Assembly: GCA_017477505.1 (NCBI GenBank)
Contig: JAFUVQ010000056.1
Coordinates: 1 to 57,612 of the forward strand
Length of the DNA stretch: 57,612 nucleotides
DNA from: Eubacterium sp.
Lineage (GTDB): Bacteria; Bacillota; Clostridia; Lachnospirales; Lachnospiraceae
Direction of reading: 5' to 3'
The notes under the pieces are model-generated. The model did no database searches. It worked only from the letters and a program-made list of their open reading frames with translations, and was not told where the DNA came from. A program made the translations under genes and the position numbers. Shown here one piece after another: positions 33,548 to 42,463 of the stretch; the first letter of the stretch is position 1; each line of letters begins with the position of its first letter.

Positions 33548-34984
33548 ATGGCAGACGGAAAGAAAAAGGTAGAATCCATTACTTCAATGGAAGAGGATTT
33601 TGCCCAGTGGTATACAGATGTAGTAGTTAAAGCGGATCTTACAGGCTATACAAGCGTTAAAGGCTTCATGGTTCTGAAGCCTGCAGGTTATGCAATCTGG
33701 GAAAATATCCAGTCAGAGCTTGATAAGAGATTCAAGGCAACAGGAGTGGAAAATGTATATCTTCCTATGATGATCCCGGAGAGTCTTCTCGAGAAGGAAA
33801 AGGATCATGTAGAGGGATTTGCACCGGAAGTTGCCTGGGTAACTCACGGCGGACTCACACCTCTTCAGGAGAGAATGTGCGTAAGACCTACATCTGAGAC
33901 GCTTTTCTGTGATTTTTATAAGAAGGACATAGAATCCTACAGAGATCTGCCAAAGGTATATAATCAGTGGTGTTCAGTTGTACGTTGGGAGAAGGAGACA
34001 AGACCATTCCTCCGTTCAAGAGAATTCCTGTGGCAGGAAGGTCATACAGCTCATGCTACAGCTGAGGAAGCAGAAGAAAGAACAATTCAGATGTTAAATG
34101 TTTATGCAACATTCTGTGAAGAGGTTCTTGCAATTCCTGTAGTTAAGGGACAGAAGACAGAAAAAGAAAAGTTTGCAGGTGCGGTTGCCACATATACCAT
34201 AGAAGCACTTATGCATGACGGTAAGGCACTTCAGTCAGGTACAAGCCACAACTTCGGTGACGGTTTTGCAAAGGCATTCGGAGTACAGTATACCGATAAG
34301 GACAATCAGTTAAAGTATGTTCATCAGACATCCTGGGGAATGACTACAAGACTTATCGGCGCCATCATCATGGTTCATGGCGATGATAACGGACTTAAGC
34401 TTCCGCCACTTGTAGCACCTACACAGGTAATGATAGTACCTATACAGCAGAAGAAGGAAGGGGTACTTGAAAAGGCTGAAGAACTCCGTAATCTTCTTTC
34501 AGATGTTGCAAGAGTAAAGGTAGATGCGACAGATAAGTCTCCCGGATTTAAATTTGCGGAATGCGAGATGAGAGGTATACCGCTCAGAATAGAGGTAGGT
34601 CCTCGTGATATTGAGAATAATCAGTGCGTAGTAGTAAGACGTGATACAGGTGAGAAACTCACGGTAAGCATGGATGAGTTAAAGGATAAGGTTGCTGAAC
34701 TTCTTGTAACCATTCAGAAAGACATGCTTGAAGCTGCAAGAGCTCATAGAGATTCACATACATATACTGCTAAGGACTGGGATGAATTTAAGAATATAAT
34801 AGAAAATAAGCCGGGCTTTGTTAAGGCTATGTGGTGCGGTGACAGAGCCTGCGAGGATAAGATAAAGGAAGAGACCGGAGCAACAACCAGATGCATGCCA
34901 TTTGAGCAGGAACACATAGCAGATACCTGCGTATACTGTGGCAGGGAAGCCAAGAAGATGGTTTACTTCGGACGCGCATACTAG
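33548..34984 (+). CDS. proS: Prolyl-tRNA synthetase (short, archaeal/eukaryote-like type)
   Basis: The 478-residue class II synthetase charges tRNA-Pro. Seen are [21 protein letters not shown] (motif 1), [36 protein letters not shown]-type motif 2 segments ([26 protein letters not shown]) and motif 3 ([20 protein letters not shown]). It lacks the bacterial editing insertion and has a C-terminal zinc-like end (CGDRACEDK...CVYCGREA). This type is regular in many Clostridia. The CCA enzyme gene starts 3 nt after the stop. Confidence 0.94.
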   Translation: MADGKKKVESITSMEEDFAQWYTDVVVKADLTGYTSVKGFMVLKPAGYAIWENIQSELDKRFKATGVENVYLPMMIPESLLEKEKDHVEGFAPEVAWVTHGGLTPLQERMCVRPTSETLFCDFYKKDIESYRDLPKVYNQWCSVVRWEKETRPFLRSREFLWQEGHTAHATAEEAEERTIQMLNVYATFCEEVLAIPVVKGQKTEKEKFAGAVATYTIEALMHDGKALQSGTSHNFGDGFAKAFGVQYTDKDNQLKYVHQTSWGMTTRLIGAIIMVHGDDNGLKLPPLVAPTQVMIVPIQQKKEGVLEKAEELRNLLSDVARVKVDATDKSPGFKFAECEMRGIPLRIEVGPRDIENNQCVVVRRDTGEKLTVSMDELKDKVAELLVTIQKDMLEAARAHRDSHTYTAKDWDEFKNIIENKPGFVKAMWCGDRACEDKIKEETGATTRCMPFEQEHIADTCVYCGREAKKMVYFGRAY

Positions 34985-34987
34985 GAT

Positions 34988-36385
34988 ATGAAGATAAATA
35001 TGCCTCGTGACGTGAGGCTGATAATTGAAAAACTGATAGAGGCAGGCTACGAGGCCTATGCTGTTGGCGGATGTGTCAGGGACAGCCTGATAGGTCGTGA
35101 ACCCCATGACTGGGATATAACGACTTCGGCAACTCCGTATGAGATAAAGGATATCTTTAAGAAGACCATCGATACCGGACTTAAACACGGCACTGTGACT
35201 GTAATGATGAACCATGTCGGCTACGAAGTAACGACCTTCAGGATTGACGGTGAATACTCCGATCACAGGAGACCGGACAGCGTTACATTTACAAGAGAAC
35301 TAAGAGAAGATCTCTTAAGACGTGATTTCACCATCAATGCCATGGCTTACAATGATAAGACCGGTGTGGTAGATCTGTATGGAGGTATGGATGATCTTCG
35401 TGACAAGGTCATACGATGTGTCGGAAATCCGGATGAAAGATTCGATGAGGATGCCCTCAGAATATTCCGTGCTGTAAGATTTTCTGCTCAGCTGGGTTAC
35501 TCGATCGAAGCTGCTACGGCTGATGCTATAAAACGGCATGTGGAAGAACTTCGTATGGTCAGTGCCGAACGTATAGAGACGGAATTTACGAAGCTTATCA
35601 CCTCGGATCATCCGGAAAAGATAGAGGAACTCTATGATTATGGAATTACATCTGTCTTTCTGCCGGAATTTGATGTGCTGATGAGGACGGAACAGGAAAC
35701 ACCGTATCATATTTATGATGTGGGGCATCATACCATAGAGGTTATGAAAAATGTTTCGCCAAGGAAGCATATGAGATATGCGGCTCTTCTTCACGATATA
35801 GGAAAGCCTGCGGCAAAAACAACGGAAGTCCTGGACAGAGAAGTTCATGGAAAGTATTACCATAACGTCGATCATTTTAAAGGACATAATGTGATCGGAG
35901 CCGATATGGTACCGGATATCATGAAACGACTCCGGATGGATAATGATACTATGAAGGCTGTGAGCCGCCTGGTGTATTTCCATGATGTGGGTATAAACGG
36001 TTTTTCAAAAAAGGGCATGAGAAGACTCCTCTCAAAGTTGGGGACGGAGAATTTTGAGGATCTTTATGAGCTTCGAATAGCTGACATGAAGGGACAGAGC
36101 GACTTCAAACTTGAAGAAAGAAAACAGCTCATCAGAGAATTCAGAGAATATTACGAAGAAATCGTGAAGGACCGGGATGCTCTTTCTATAAAAGACCTGA
36201 AGATAGATGGAACCGGGCTTATGAATATGGGAGTTCCAAAGGGGCCGGAAGTGGGAAAGATACTGAACGCACTTCTTGAAAAAGTCCTGGAAAATCCATC
36301 ATTAAATGAGAAGGAAGAACTGGAGAGACTTGCTCTCGAGATGATTAACAGTGGCAAAAGGGAGGTACATGATGTCACAATATGA
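34988..36385 (+). CDS. cca: tRNA nucleotidyltransferase/poly(A) polymerase family (CCA enzyme)
   Basis: The 465-residue enzyme has the class II nucleotidyltransferase head AVGGCVRDSLIGREPHDWDITT (catalytic DWD), the RRDFTINAMAYN motif and nucleotide-recognition helix EDALRIFRAVRFSAQLGY, followed by an HD domain (LLHDIGKPAAKT). It adds or repairs the 3' CCA of tRNAs, fitting the neighbouring proS. The end overlaps the next gene by 14 nt. Confidence 0.92.
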   Translation: MKINMPRDVRLIIEKLIEAGYEAYAVGGCVRDSLIGREPHDWDITTSATPYEIKDIFKKTIDTGLKHGTVTVMMNHVGYEVTTFRIDGEYSDHRRPDSVTFTRELREDLLRRDFTINAMAYNDKTGVVDLYGGMDDLRDKVIRCVGNPDERFDEDALRIFRAVRFSAQLGYSIEAATADAIKRHVEELRMVSAERIETEFTKLITSDHPEKIEELYDYGITSVFLPEFDVLMRTEQETPYHIYDVGHHTIEVMKNVSPRKHMRYAALLHDIGKPAAKTTEVLDREVHGKYYHNVDHFKGHNVIGADMVPDIMKRLRMDNDTMKAVSRLVYFHDVGINGFSKKGMRRLLSKLGTENFEDLYELRIADMKGQSDFKLEERKQLIREFREYYEEIVKDRDALSIKDLKIDGTGLMNMGVPKGPEVGKILNALLEKVLENPSLNEKEELERLALEMINSGKREVHDVTI

Positions 36386-37490
36386 TAATTTAGACGATTT
36401 TATGAAACATGCGGAGCCATTTGACAGTGATTTCGGAAAGCAGCCGGACCCGGCAGGAACAGCAGGGGGAAGTGAATCCGGCAGTTTTGGCGGAAGAGAT
36501 ATGACCGGCGGCGGACTTCGGATGAAGGATGATGGAGAGTCCGGCAGCGGACTTCGAATGAAAGATGACAGCGCTCCATCCGGAGGACTCCGTATGAAGG
36601 AAGATACAGACAGACCGTCAGGCGGACTCAGGATGAAGGCTGATCCCGAAGAGGCGGTTCCGGGCGCTCAGGCACCCGGCGGATATGTTGATATGAGTCA
36701 GTATGGGCAGAGACCTCAGGGACCACAGGGCAGCTACGGCGGACCCGGTCCACAGGGTAATTATCCGGGCGGACCGGCAGGTGGTGGTTACGGCGGTCCG
36801 AACGGACCGGGTGGTTACGGTCCCGGCGGAAATGCTGCGTATGGAGCAGGCGGATACGTATCACCGGGTAAGGACAGCGGAATCGGCAAATACATCGTCG
36901 GAGCAATCATAGTTATAGCACTTATCGCTATAGTCAGCGTTGCCCTTAAGATGTATAAGAACAAATTCATTCCGGGTGAGCTAAGCGGCCATACATATAA
37001 AAATGCTTATTTTGGAATACAGGCAGATGTGCCGAGTGATTGGCAGATTTCAGGCTATAACGGCGATGCAGACAAGGAGAAGAAGGACCTTGCTCTGGGT
37101 AAGACAGTTACAGAGGTTACTGCCAGCAGAGAGACTACGTCCTCTATCAGCATGTTCAACGTTCTGGTTGTAAACGGCAGGATTAACAGAGAGGCTATGG
37201 ATATGTCTGCCATCATGACCAAGTATTCAGCTGAAGTTAAGGCTGAGCTTGAAGGTATGGGATTCTCAGATGTACAGGTTGAACAGACCAAGATGATGGT
37301 AGCCGGAAAGAACTGTGATGCATATAAGGTTTCTGCAAGGATTACAGCCGGTAATGCAAGCATGTCCCTTGTTGTAATGCAGGCATATATGGTAAGAGGC
37401 AAATATGTTGCAGCTATCACCTCCGGCGGACTTACAGAAGCAGATGCCAAGAAGGCACTTGAGCAGATTAAGGCGTACGCAGGAGAGTAA
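36372..37490 (+). CDS. Membrane protein with GLRMK repeats, unknown function
   Basis: The 372-residue protein has an acidic N-terminus, four copies of a (G/S)GLRMK(D/E/A)D-type repeat (residues about 48-95), a Gly/Pro/Tyr-rich tract (about 105-165), one membrane helix (YIVGAIIVIALIAIVSVAL, about 175-195) and an external C-terminal domain of about 175 residues (HTYKNAYFGIQADVPSDWQIS...). The N-terminus should be in the cytosol. The external domain resembles lipid- or stress-related PsbP/Mog1-like domains of Gram-positive surface proteins only in outline; no family can be named. The ATG at 36372 is 6 nt from GGAGG; 36369 is also ATG. It overlaps the cca gene, so expression is probably coupled. 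Confidence 0.8.
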   Translation: MSQYDNLDDFMKHAEPFDSDFGKQPDPAGTAGGSESGSFGGRDMTGGGLRMKDDGESGSGLRMKDDSAPSGGLRMKEDTDRPSGGLRMKADPEEAVPGAQAPGGYVDMSQYGQRPQGPQGSYGGPGPQGNYPGGPAGGGYGGPNGPGGYGPGGNAAYGAGGYVSPGKDSGIGKYIVGAIIVIALIAIVSVALKMYKNKFIPGELSGHTYKNAYFGIQADVPSDWQISGYNGDADKEKKDLALGKTVTEVTASRETTSSISMFNVLVVNGRINREAMDMSAIMTKYSAEVKAELEGMGFSDVQVEQTKMMVAGKNCDAYKVSARITAGNASMSLVVMQAYMVRGKYVAAITSGGLTEADAKKALEQIKAYAGE

Positions 37491-37536
37491 TAGTTCTTCA
37501 GATTCATATTAATGAAATTGAATACACATAATAAAG

Positions 37537-37572
37537 CCCCCCGACAGTGATTAATCTGCCGGGGGGTTGTCA
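37537..37572. terminator. GC-rich terminator between convergent genes
   Basis: CCCCCCGACAG (37537-37547) pairs with CTGCCGGGGGG (37556-37566) with one mismatch, followed by TTGT. On the minus strand it is followed by CTTTATTATG, so it can work for both convergent genes. Confidence 0.7.
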
Positions 37573-37642
37573 TGTCTTATATCCATCGCTTTTAGTTAAG
37601 TCGGGGATAACCTAGATCGATTTCGGGAGGGATAAAGTTCAG

Positions 37643-39802
37643 CTATTGTACTGTAAACACCTTCCCAATATATGGTTTCTGCTCCTGGTATGGAGCCATT
37701 TCCAGAAATGCAATCTCTACAGGATTATTGGAAACAAGTACATACTCGAGATCGATACCTATCGTTTCATTTCTTCCAACTTCCTGCTCCATGACGGCAA
37801 GAGATTCGTCATTTCTGACCATATTGAGACCTGCACCATCCTGGGTTACGATGAATCGCGGCCAGTCAAAATTAAGGTCTGTATCCAGCTGGCAGATATC
37901 CTTGAAGCTTGTAGGATTACCTGTAAGCTGTGTATAGTCGAGGTGAATCTTGATATGCTTTCCATCTTCTTCGTCGCTGAAGGTGGCATCGCCGATAGCA
38001 ATATGCATATCATTTATAACATCACCTTCGGTAGGCTGACCTGCGGTCCATTTCGGATCAGTCACTGGAATCAGATATGAATCCGATTCAGGCTTAAGTG
38101 GCATCTGACTTGGTTCAAAGCTTGTATAGAAGCAGTAAGTAGTCTCAAGTGATTTGCAGTAAGGATCGTCCAGGTCATAGCTCATCCAGAGCGGAGTATT
38201 GGCCAGTGCATGGTGCTCGAACTTGACTGAGATTGTGTCCTCATATTTCCAATCCATATAGAATTCAGCAGCACATCTCGTTTTTCCACCCGGACGCATA
38301 AAGTTGGTAGCATTCCTTGTAAATGGATTCTGGGCTTTATACATTCCGACCGTATAATTCTCTGAATCCCACCAGTTACCGTGATTGCCGAGATATCGCT
38401 CCAGTTCGATGCCGCCCTGGAAAGCATAGAATCTGACTTCGTCATCCGGATAAACTATTCTTTCACCTGAATTATAGAAATCATAGTAGATTCTTATGGC
38501 TTCATAGCCGTCAGGGGTTCTGAAGTATTCAGCACCAACAAGAGAAACTTCATATTTGTATCCCAGATTCTCAGGATCATAATCGCCGATGATCTTAGTC
38601 TGAGGAGTCATTACGGTGCCTTCTTTGCCAAGCTTAGAGTTATCATAAACAGTGGAATTAACGTCATTTGCAGCCTGATAATCCTCGTAGGTGTATACCT
38701 TTTTCTCCTCTTCATCATCCTTCGGAGCATTTTCCTCTTCGTACTTCTTTTCTTCCTCTTCGAGGTACTCGGAATAATTTTCATTCCATTCCTCGAATTC
38801 CTTCATGGATTCCTCGGCTTTCTTTTTATGAGATGCCCTGATGCCGTAAATAGTGGCGGCAATCCCGCCTGCGTTTAACAGCACAGTAGCGAAAAATGTA
38901 ATGAGTGCCGTCACAAGAATCTTTTTCTTGTTTTTCTTCTCCTTGACCTTTTTCTTACCCCTAACCTCTCCTGTTGTAGTGTCTAACTTAGTGACTTCTG
39001 TTTTAGTAGGCTCGATTGGTACAGATTTCTCGGGTTTTGGCTTTTTATCTTTCTTGGCTTTAGCAGTCTTCTTAGTCTCTGCAGGATATACCGTTCCTGC
39101 TGGCTCCGGAAGTTCCTGGATTGTCTCAGCAGGTTTAGCAGGTTCTGTGATTTGTTCAGCTGGCTTAGCGGGTTCTGTGATTTGTTCAGCTGGTTTAGCA
39201 GGTTCAGTTACCGCTGATTCATGCTGATATTGTGACTGGTCATATTGAGTCTGGTTATACTGCGAGTAATCATATCCTTGGTATTGCGACTGGTCGTACT
39301 GAGCCTGTTCATATTGCGACTGATTATACTGCGACGCATCATATTGTGACTGCTCATATGCCTGATATTGCGATTGATCATACCCCTGTTGATACTCAGA
39401 CCGGTCGTATCCCTGATACTGGGATTGATCATACCCCTGTTGATACTCAGATTGGTTGTAACTCTGGTATTGGGATTGATCATTCTGTGACTGGTCATAC
39501 TGCGATTGGTCATACTGCGATTGGTCATACTGCGATTGGTCATACTGCGATTGATCATACTGAGATTGATCATACCCCTGGTACTGCGACTGATTATACT
39601 GAGACGCGTCGTACTGCGACTGGTCGTATCCCTGGTACTGTGACTGATCATACTGAGATGCATCATATTGTGACTGATCATATCCCTGATACTGTGACTG
39701 ATCATACTGAGAAGCATCGTACTGCGACTGATCATACTGCGACGCATCATACCCCTGTCCATCATATTCCGGATTCATATTGTTATCATAATTATTGTCC
39801 AT
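37643..39802 (-). CDS. QSQY-repeat, prion-like membrane protein with DUF5067-like ectodomain
   Basis: The 719-residue protein begins with about 195 residues made almost entirely of (D/N/E/Q)QSQY pentapeptides and QGYD variants, with a Tyr at nearly every fifth position and very few charged or aliphatic residues. Three TEPAKPAEQI repeats and a Lys-rich segment follow, then one membrane helix (ILVTALITFFATVLLNAGGIAATIYGI, in two parts about residues 300-325). A charged coiled stretch (EEEEKKYEEE) and an external domain of about 330 residues with DUF5067/DUF4352-like strands (YEVSLVGAEYFRTPDGYEAIRIYY) complete it. The low-complexity part is predicted cytosolic. Composition resembles self-associating Tyr/Gln prion-like domains. 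AGGAG precedes the ATG. Third gene of a minus-strand operon. Confidence 0.82.
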   Translation of the reverse strand: MDNNYDNNMNPEYDGQGYDASQYDQSQYDASQYDQSQYQGYDQSQYDASQYDQSQYQGYDQSQYDASQYNQSQYQGYDQSQYDQSQYDQSQYDQSQYDQSQYDQSQNDQSQYQSYNQSEYQQGYDQSQYQGYDRSEYQQGYDQSQYQAYEQSQYDASQYNQSQYEQAQYDQSQYQGYDYSQYNQTQYDQSQYQHESAVTEPAKPAEQITEPAKPAEQITEPAKPAETIQELPEPAGTVYPAETKKTAKAKKDKKPKPEKSVPIEPTKTEVTKLDTTTGEVRGKKKVKEKKNKKKILVTALITFFATVLLNAGGIAATIYGIRASHKKKAEESMKEFEEWNENYSEYLEEEEKKYEEENAPKDDEEEKKVYTYEDYQAANDVNSTVYDNSKLGKEGTVMTPQTKIIGDYDPENLGYKYEVSLVGAEYFRTPDGYEAIRIYYDFYNSGERIVYPDDEVRFYAFQGGIELERYLGNHGNWWDSENYTVGMYKAQNPFTRNATNFMRPGGKTRCAAEFYMDWKYEDTISVKFEHHALANTPLWMSYDLDDPYCKSLETTYCFYTSFEPSQMPLKPESDSYLIPVTDPKWTAGQPTEGDVINDMHIAIGDATFSDEEDGKHIKIHLDYTQLTGNPTSFKDICQLDTDLNFDWPRFIVTQDGAGLNMVRNDESLAVMEQEVGRNETIGIDLEYVLVSNNPVEIAFLEMAPYQEQKPYIGKVFTVQ
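39222..39760. repeat. 15-bp minisatellite coding for QSQYD
   Basis: The DNA encoding the Tyr/Gln tail is a degenerate tandem array of 15-bp units such as CATACTGCGATTGGT (plus-strand view), with at least four identical units in a row around 39496-39555. Such arrays change length by slippage or recombination in whole pentapeptides without a frameshift. Confidence 0.85.
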
Positions 39803-39873
39803 ACTCAGTCTCCTTGAAGAATCCTACATTTCAAAAAAAACATTTCTCAGTGAATTTCGCTAAGTAGTATCGA

Positions 39874-41226
39874 CTATTCAACCGAAATCCACATAGCCGG
39901 TCTGAGACCCAGTCCTACCGAATAACTGTACCAGCAGAAAAATGAACCATTTGACGTTATATATACCACATCCGTATGTGGTGCACTGAGTGTTCGAGTA
40001 ATCCAGCTGGATTCGCAGGTCTGACGATCATAATATACATTTCCTGCATAGCGGATAGAATTGGTAATCTTCGCAGTGCGTCCGCTTGCGCCGACGAATC
40101 GAGAAAACGGATATTCATCGTCCGGACGGTAGTCATCCTCATCGCCCATATATTTAACAATCTCATCAGCTGAAAGAACAAAGACCTTATCATCCGTTTC
40201 CGGATCGTCAGTACGGGTCTGCTGTTCCAGTTCATTGTATGGAGCTTCAAGCCCTGACCAGTACTGGCGGAGAAAATCTGCATTCGAAAGATTACTGAGA
40301 TGTGTCATCTGGATTTTAGCACGTTCCTCATCAGTAAAGCAGGTATTGATAAAATCTCCATTTAAAAATGCTCTGAGGCTGCAGTCCTGCCAGTTCATGC
40401 TCGGACTCTGCTCTGCACCGTCAGTATTGTTGAAGCAGTAGGAGTCGAGAACCTTGTCGCTTATAACAAGCATTTTTCCGTTTTCAACTGCGAGGACATC
40501 CCATACTATGGGCTCCATGCCGTCAGTTGTGTCATGATTCTGTTCGTAGGTGCCCATCGCAATCATATCGCCGACCTTGGCTTCATTTATCGGAACAGTC
40601 ATCCCGTATCCGTTCCTGATATTTTCAGCAATCTGCGGGTCGACCATTTCAAATATATAAGTCTTCCTGTCGGCTCCGTCATACCAGAAGGTGTCCTCGT
40701 CGAAACCGTAGGTCCGCTTTTCCTTCTTAAACTTTACACATCCGTTCTCAAGAGTTACATCGCTCGGCGCCTTATCGAAACGATCCATATAGCTTCCGGT
40801 ATTATCTCCGTTAAATGTAAATGAGATGACCCAGCCGTTATCTACCATGTCGTCAAATATATTTATATCGTCTCCGAGTTCCATGCCCTGATCATTTGTA
40901 TATTCTTTGTAATATGTATTCATGGTCTCTGAATATACACCGCCTGTGCTGTATTCCTCGCCGTAGCCCATGAAGATGTATGTGCCGGCAGCAGGGTAGT
41001 TTCCGGAATCTGTATACTCTACACCGCCTTCTCCGCCATCGCCATCATCCAGGAACTCTGAGGCTTCTTCTGTCTTGGCTTCTGTACGGGGCTCCTTTTT
41101 CTTCTTCTCATCTGCCTTTACCATGATGAGGAGAATCAGAAAGCAGGCCAGTACGGTAAAAAGAAAGCCCGAGCCCAGACCGATAATGATACCTATGAGA
41201 ACCTCATGTTTGCCCTTATTATTCAT
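39874..41226 (-). CDS. Membrane-anchored DUF6273-type surface protein
   Basis: The 450-residue protein has one N-terminal membrane helix (IGLGSGFLFTVLACFLILLI), an acidic linker and a C-terminal DUF6273-like domain (about residues 215-450): PIVWDVLAVENGKMLVISDKVLD, CSLRAFLNGDF, FTDEERAKI, DKVFVLSADE and the closing GLRPAMWI. The fold is related to formylglycine-generating/SUMF1-like C-type lectin folds; the role on the surface is unknown. It starts 15 nt after the lipoprotein gene with AGGAGG, and precedes the QSQY protein by 71 nt. Confidence 0.85.
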   Translation of the reverse strand: MNNKGKHEVLIGIIIGLGSGFLFTVLACFLILLIMVKADEKKKKEPRTEAKTEEASEFLDDGDGGEGGVEYTDSGNYPAAGTYIFMGYGEEYSTGGVYSETMNTYYKEYTNDQGMELGDDINIFDDMVDNGWVISFTFNGDNTGSYMDRFDKAPSDVTLENGCVKFKKEKRTYGFDEDTFWYDGADRKTYIFEMVDPQIAENIRNGYGMTVPINEAKVGDMIAMGTYEQNHDTTDGMEPIVWDVLAVENGKMLVISDKVLDSYCFNNTDGAEQSPSMNWQDCSLRAFLNGDFINTCFTDEERAKIQMTHLSNLSNADFLRQYWSGLEAPYNELEQQTRTDDPETDDKVFVLSADEIVKYMGDEDDYRPDDEYPFSRFVGASGRTAKITNSIRYAGNVYYDRQTCESSWITRTLSAPHTDVVYITSNGSFFCWYSYSVGLGLRPAMWISVE

Positions 41227-41241
41227 TCGCTGTCCTCCTGT

Positions 41242-42204
41242 CTATCTGCACTGAAGCCAGAATTCCTTTCCGTTCCATGGATCCTTCAGCAGATATTTAT
41301 GCTCATCGATTTTCTCGTATTTGTAAGGCCTGATGCTGTATCTGCAGTCATCAAAAGGATATGGGGCTTCCTTCTGTCTGTCCTTTCTCGAACACCAGTA
41401 GAAAGTGTCGTCATCCACTGCCCAGTGATAGTAGGTCGTGCCGTAAGGACCATCCTCTTTAATAGTACCGTCAGCTGTAATGTCATACCAAATTCCGGCA
41501 GAACCATTTCCGTCCAGAGTATTCATTTCCCCACCGGCTTCGAGATACTGCCACATTTCCACAAATTCCTGAGGATTGGAAACGTTGTCCGGAAGATTTA
41601 CACAAGGCTCCGGACCTACGTGGTAAGAAGTGCCGGCTGAGTCGTCATCATCGTGGAAACGTTTGATAACGAGCCTGTCCTCGCTGAGAGAGCTTATAAT
41701 GAATCCGCTGAAATCAAGAGAACCTTCGGCACAAAGGATTCTGTAGTCAAATGATTCGTCCGGCTTCTCGTAATCAAATCCGAAGTCTCCGCAGTATCCT
41801 ACATACCATACTCCTTCATAGAATGCGTCATTAAAACCGAGGCTTCCCATGCCAAGCACGGTATGTTTATCAGTAAAATAATAGCCGTAGGTATAGTCCG
41901 CGTCATCGCCGTCTCTGACCCAGAGCTTTCCTGCCAGAAGCTGTTCCATACGTTCCATCTCAGCCTGCTCTCCGGGACCACGCTCAACCTTTGAGAGGTC
42001 GAAATTGGTATTGCCTTTTTTGTCATTATTTACACCGGATGTATCGTCACCATTCGGCTCATTTTCATCCTTAACAGTGACATCTGTGATATCGGTTTTC
42101 TTTTCGGAGGTTTCCTCCTTTTCTTTGCCTTTCATTCCGCAGGCAGTAAGCCCCAGCGTGAGAGAAAGAAGCAGAAGCACAGGTACAAGTAATTTTCTTT
42201 TCAT
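41242..42204 (-). CDS. Lipoprotein, first gene of the surface operon
   Basis: From the ATG at 42204 (AGGAG upstream) the 320-residue protein starts MKRKLLVPVLLLLSLTLGLTACG, a lipoprotein signal with lipobox LTAC; Cys20-22 region becomes the lipidated N-terminus. An acidic Thr/Asp linker follows. The rest has two similar-looking beta domains (LAGKLWVRDGDDADYTYGYYF and YHWAVDDDTFYWCS) of the kind found in lipocalin-like secreted Firmicute proteins. No exact family is recognised. The open frame extends upstream to 42333 but that part has no ribosome binding site. Confidence 0.8.
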   Translation of the reverse strand: MKRKLLVPVLLLLSLTLGLTACGMKGKEKEETSEKKTDITDVTVKDENEPNGDDTSGVNNDKKGNTNFDLSKVERGPGEQAEMERMEQLLAGKLWVRDGDDADYTYGYYFTDKHTVLGMGSLGFNDAFYEGVWYVGYCGDFGFDYEKPDESFDYRILCAEGSLDFSGFIISSLSEDRLVIKRFHDDDDSAGTSYHVGPEPCVNLPDNVSNPQEFVEMWQYLEAGGEMNTLDGNGSAGIWYDITADGTIKEDGPYGTTYYHWAVDDDTFYWCSRKDRQKEAPYPFDDCRYSIRPYKYEKIDEHKYLLKDPWNGKEFWLQCR

Positions 42205-42265
42205 AAGCCGCTCCTGATAAATATTTTTTATTAAAATGTATTTGTGACGAAAAAATCTACTCATA

Positions 42266-42274
42266 ATTATAGCA
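42266..42274 (-). promoter_or_regulatory. Extended -10 promoter of the surface operon
   Basis: On the minus strand TGCTATAAT gives a perfect TATAAT with upstream TG, 62 bp before the lipoprotein start. A weak GTGACT lies 17 bp further up. The gap 42205-42463 is AT-rich and divergent; the pgm promoter lies at its other end. Confidence 0.6.
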
Positions 42275-42405
42275 TATAGCAAAAAACAAGTCACCATTCT
42301 ATACGAAATATGACATATTGCACAATAAATCATTTTTTATTCATTTCAGATACGTTTTATTCATGATTTCAATCTCATAAATATATCGCAAAAAACCATA
42401 GATTG

Positions 42406-42414
42406 TGTTATACT
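42406..42414 (+). promoter_or_regulatory. Promoter of the phosphoglucomutase gene
   Basis: TGTTATACT is an extended -10 element (TATACT 42409-42414), 50 bp before the ATG. The -35 at 17 bp is poor. Confidence 0.5.
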
Positions 42415-42463
42415 AGTGCACAGCGTAATTAAGAATTGAATTCCAGCGGATGAGGAGGTTAGC

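Noticed and set aside
39232-39867. Plus-strand frame of 211 residues rich in His, Thr and Ile
   Set aside because: It is the mirror of the QSQY repeat, has no ribosome binding site, and the minus-strand frame is longer, with a membrane helix and a folded domain.
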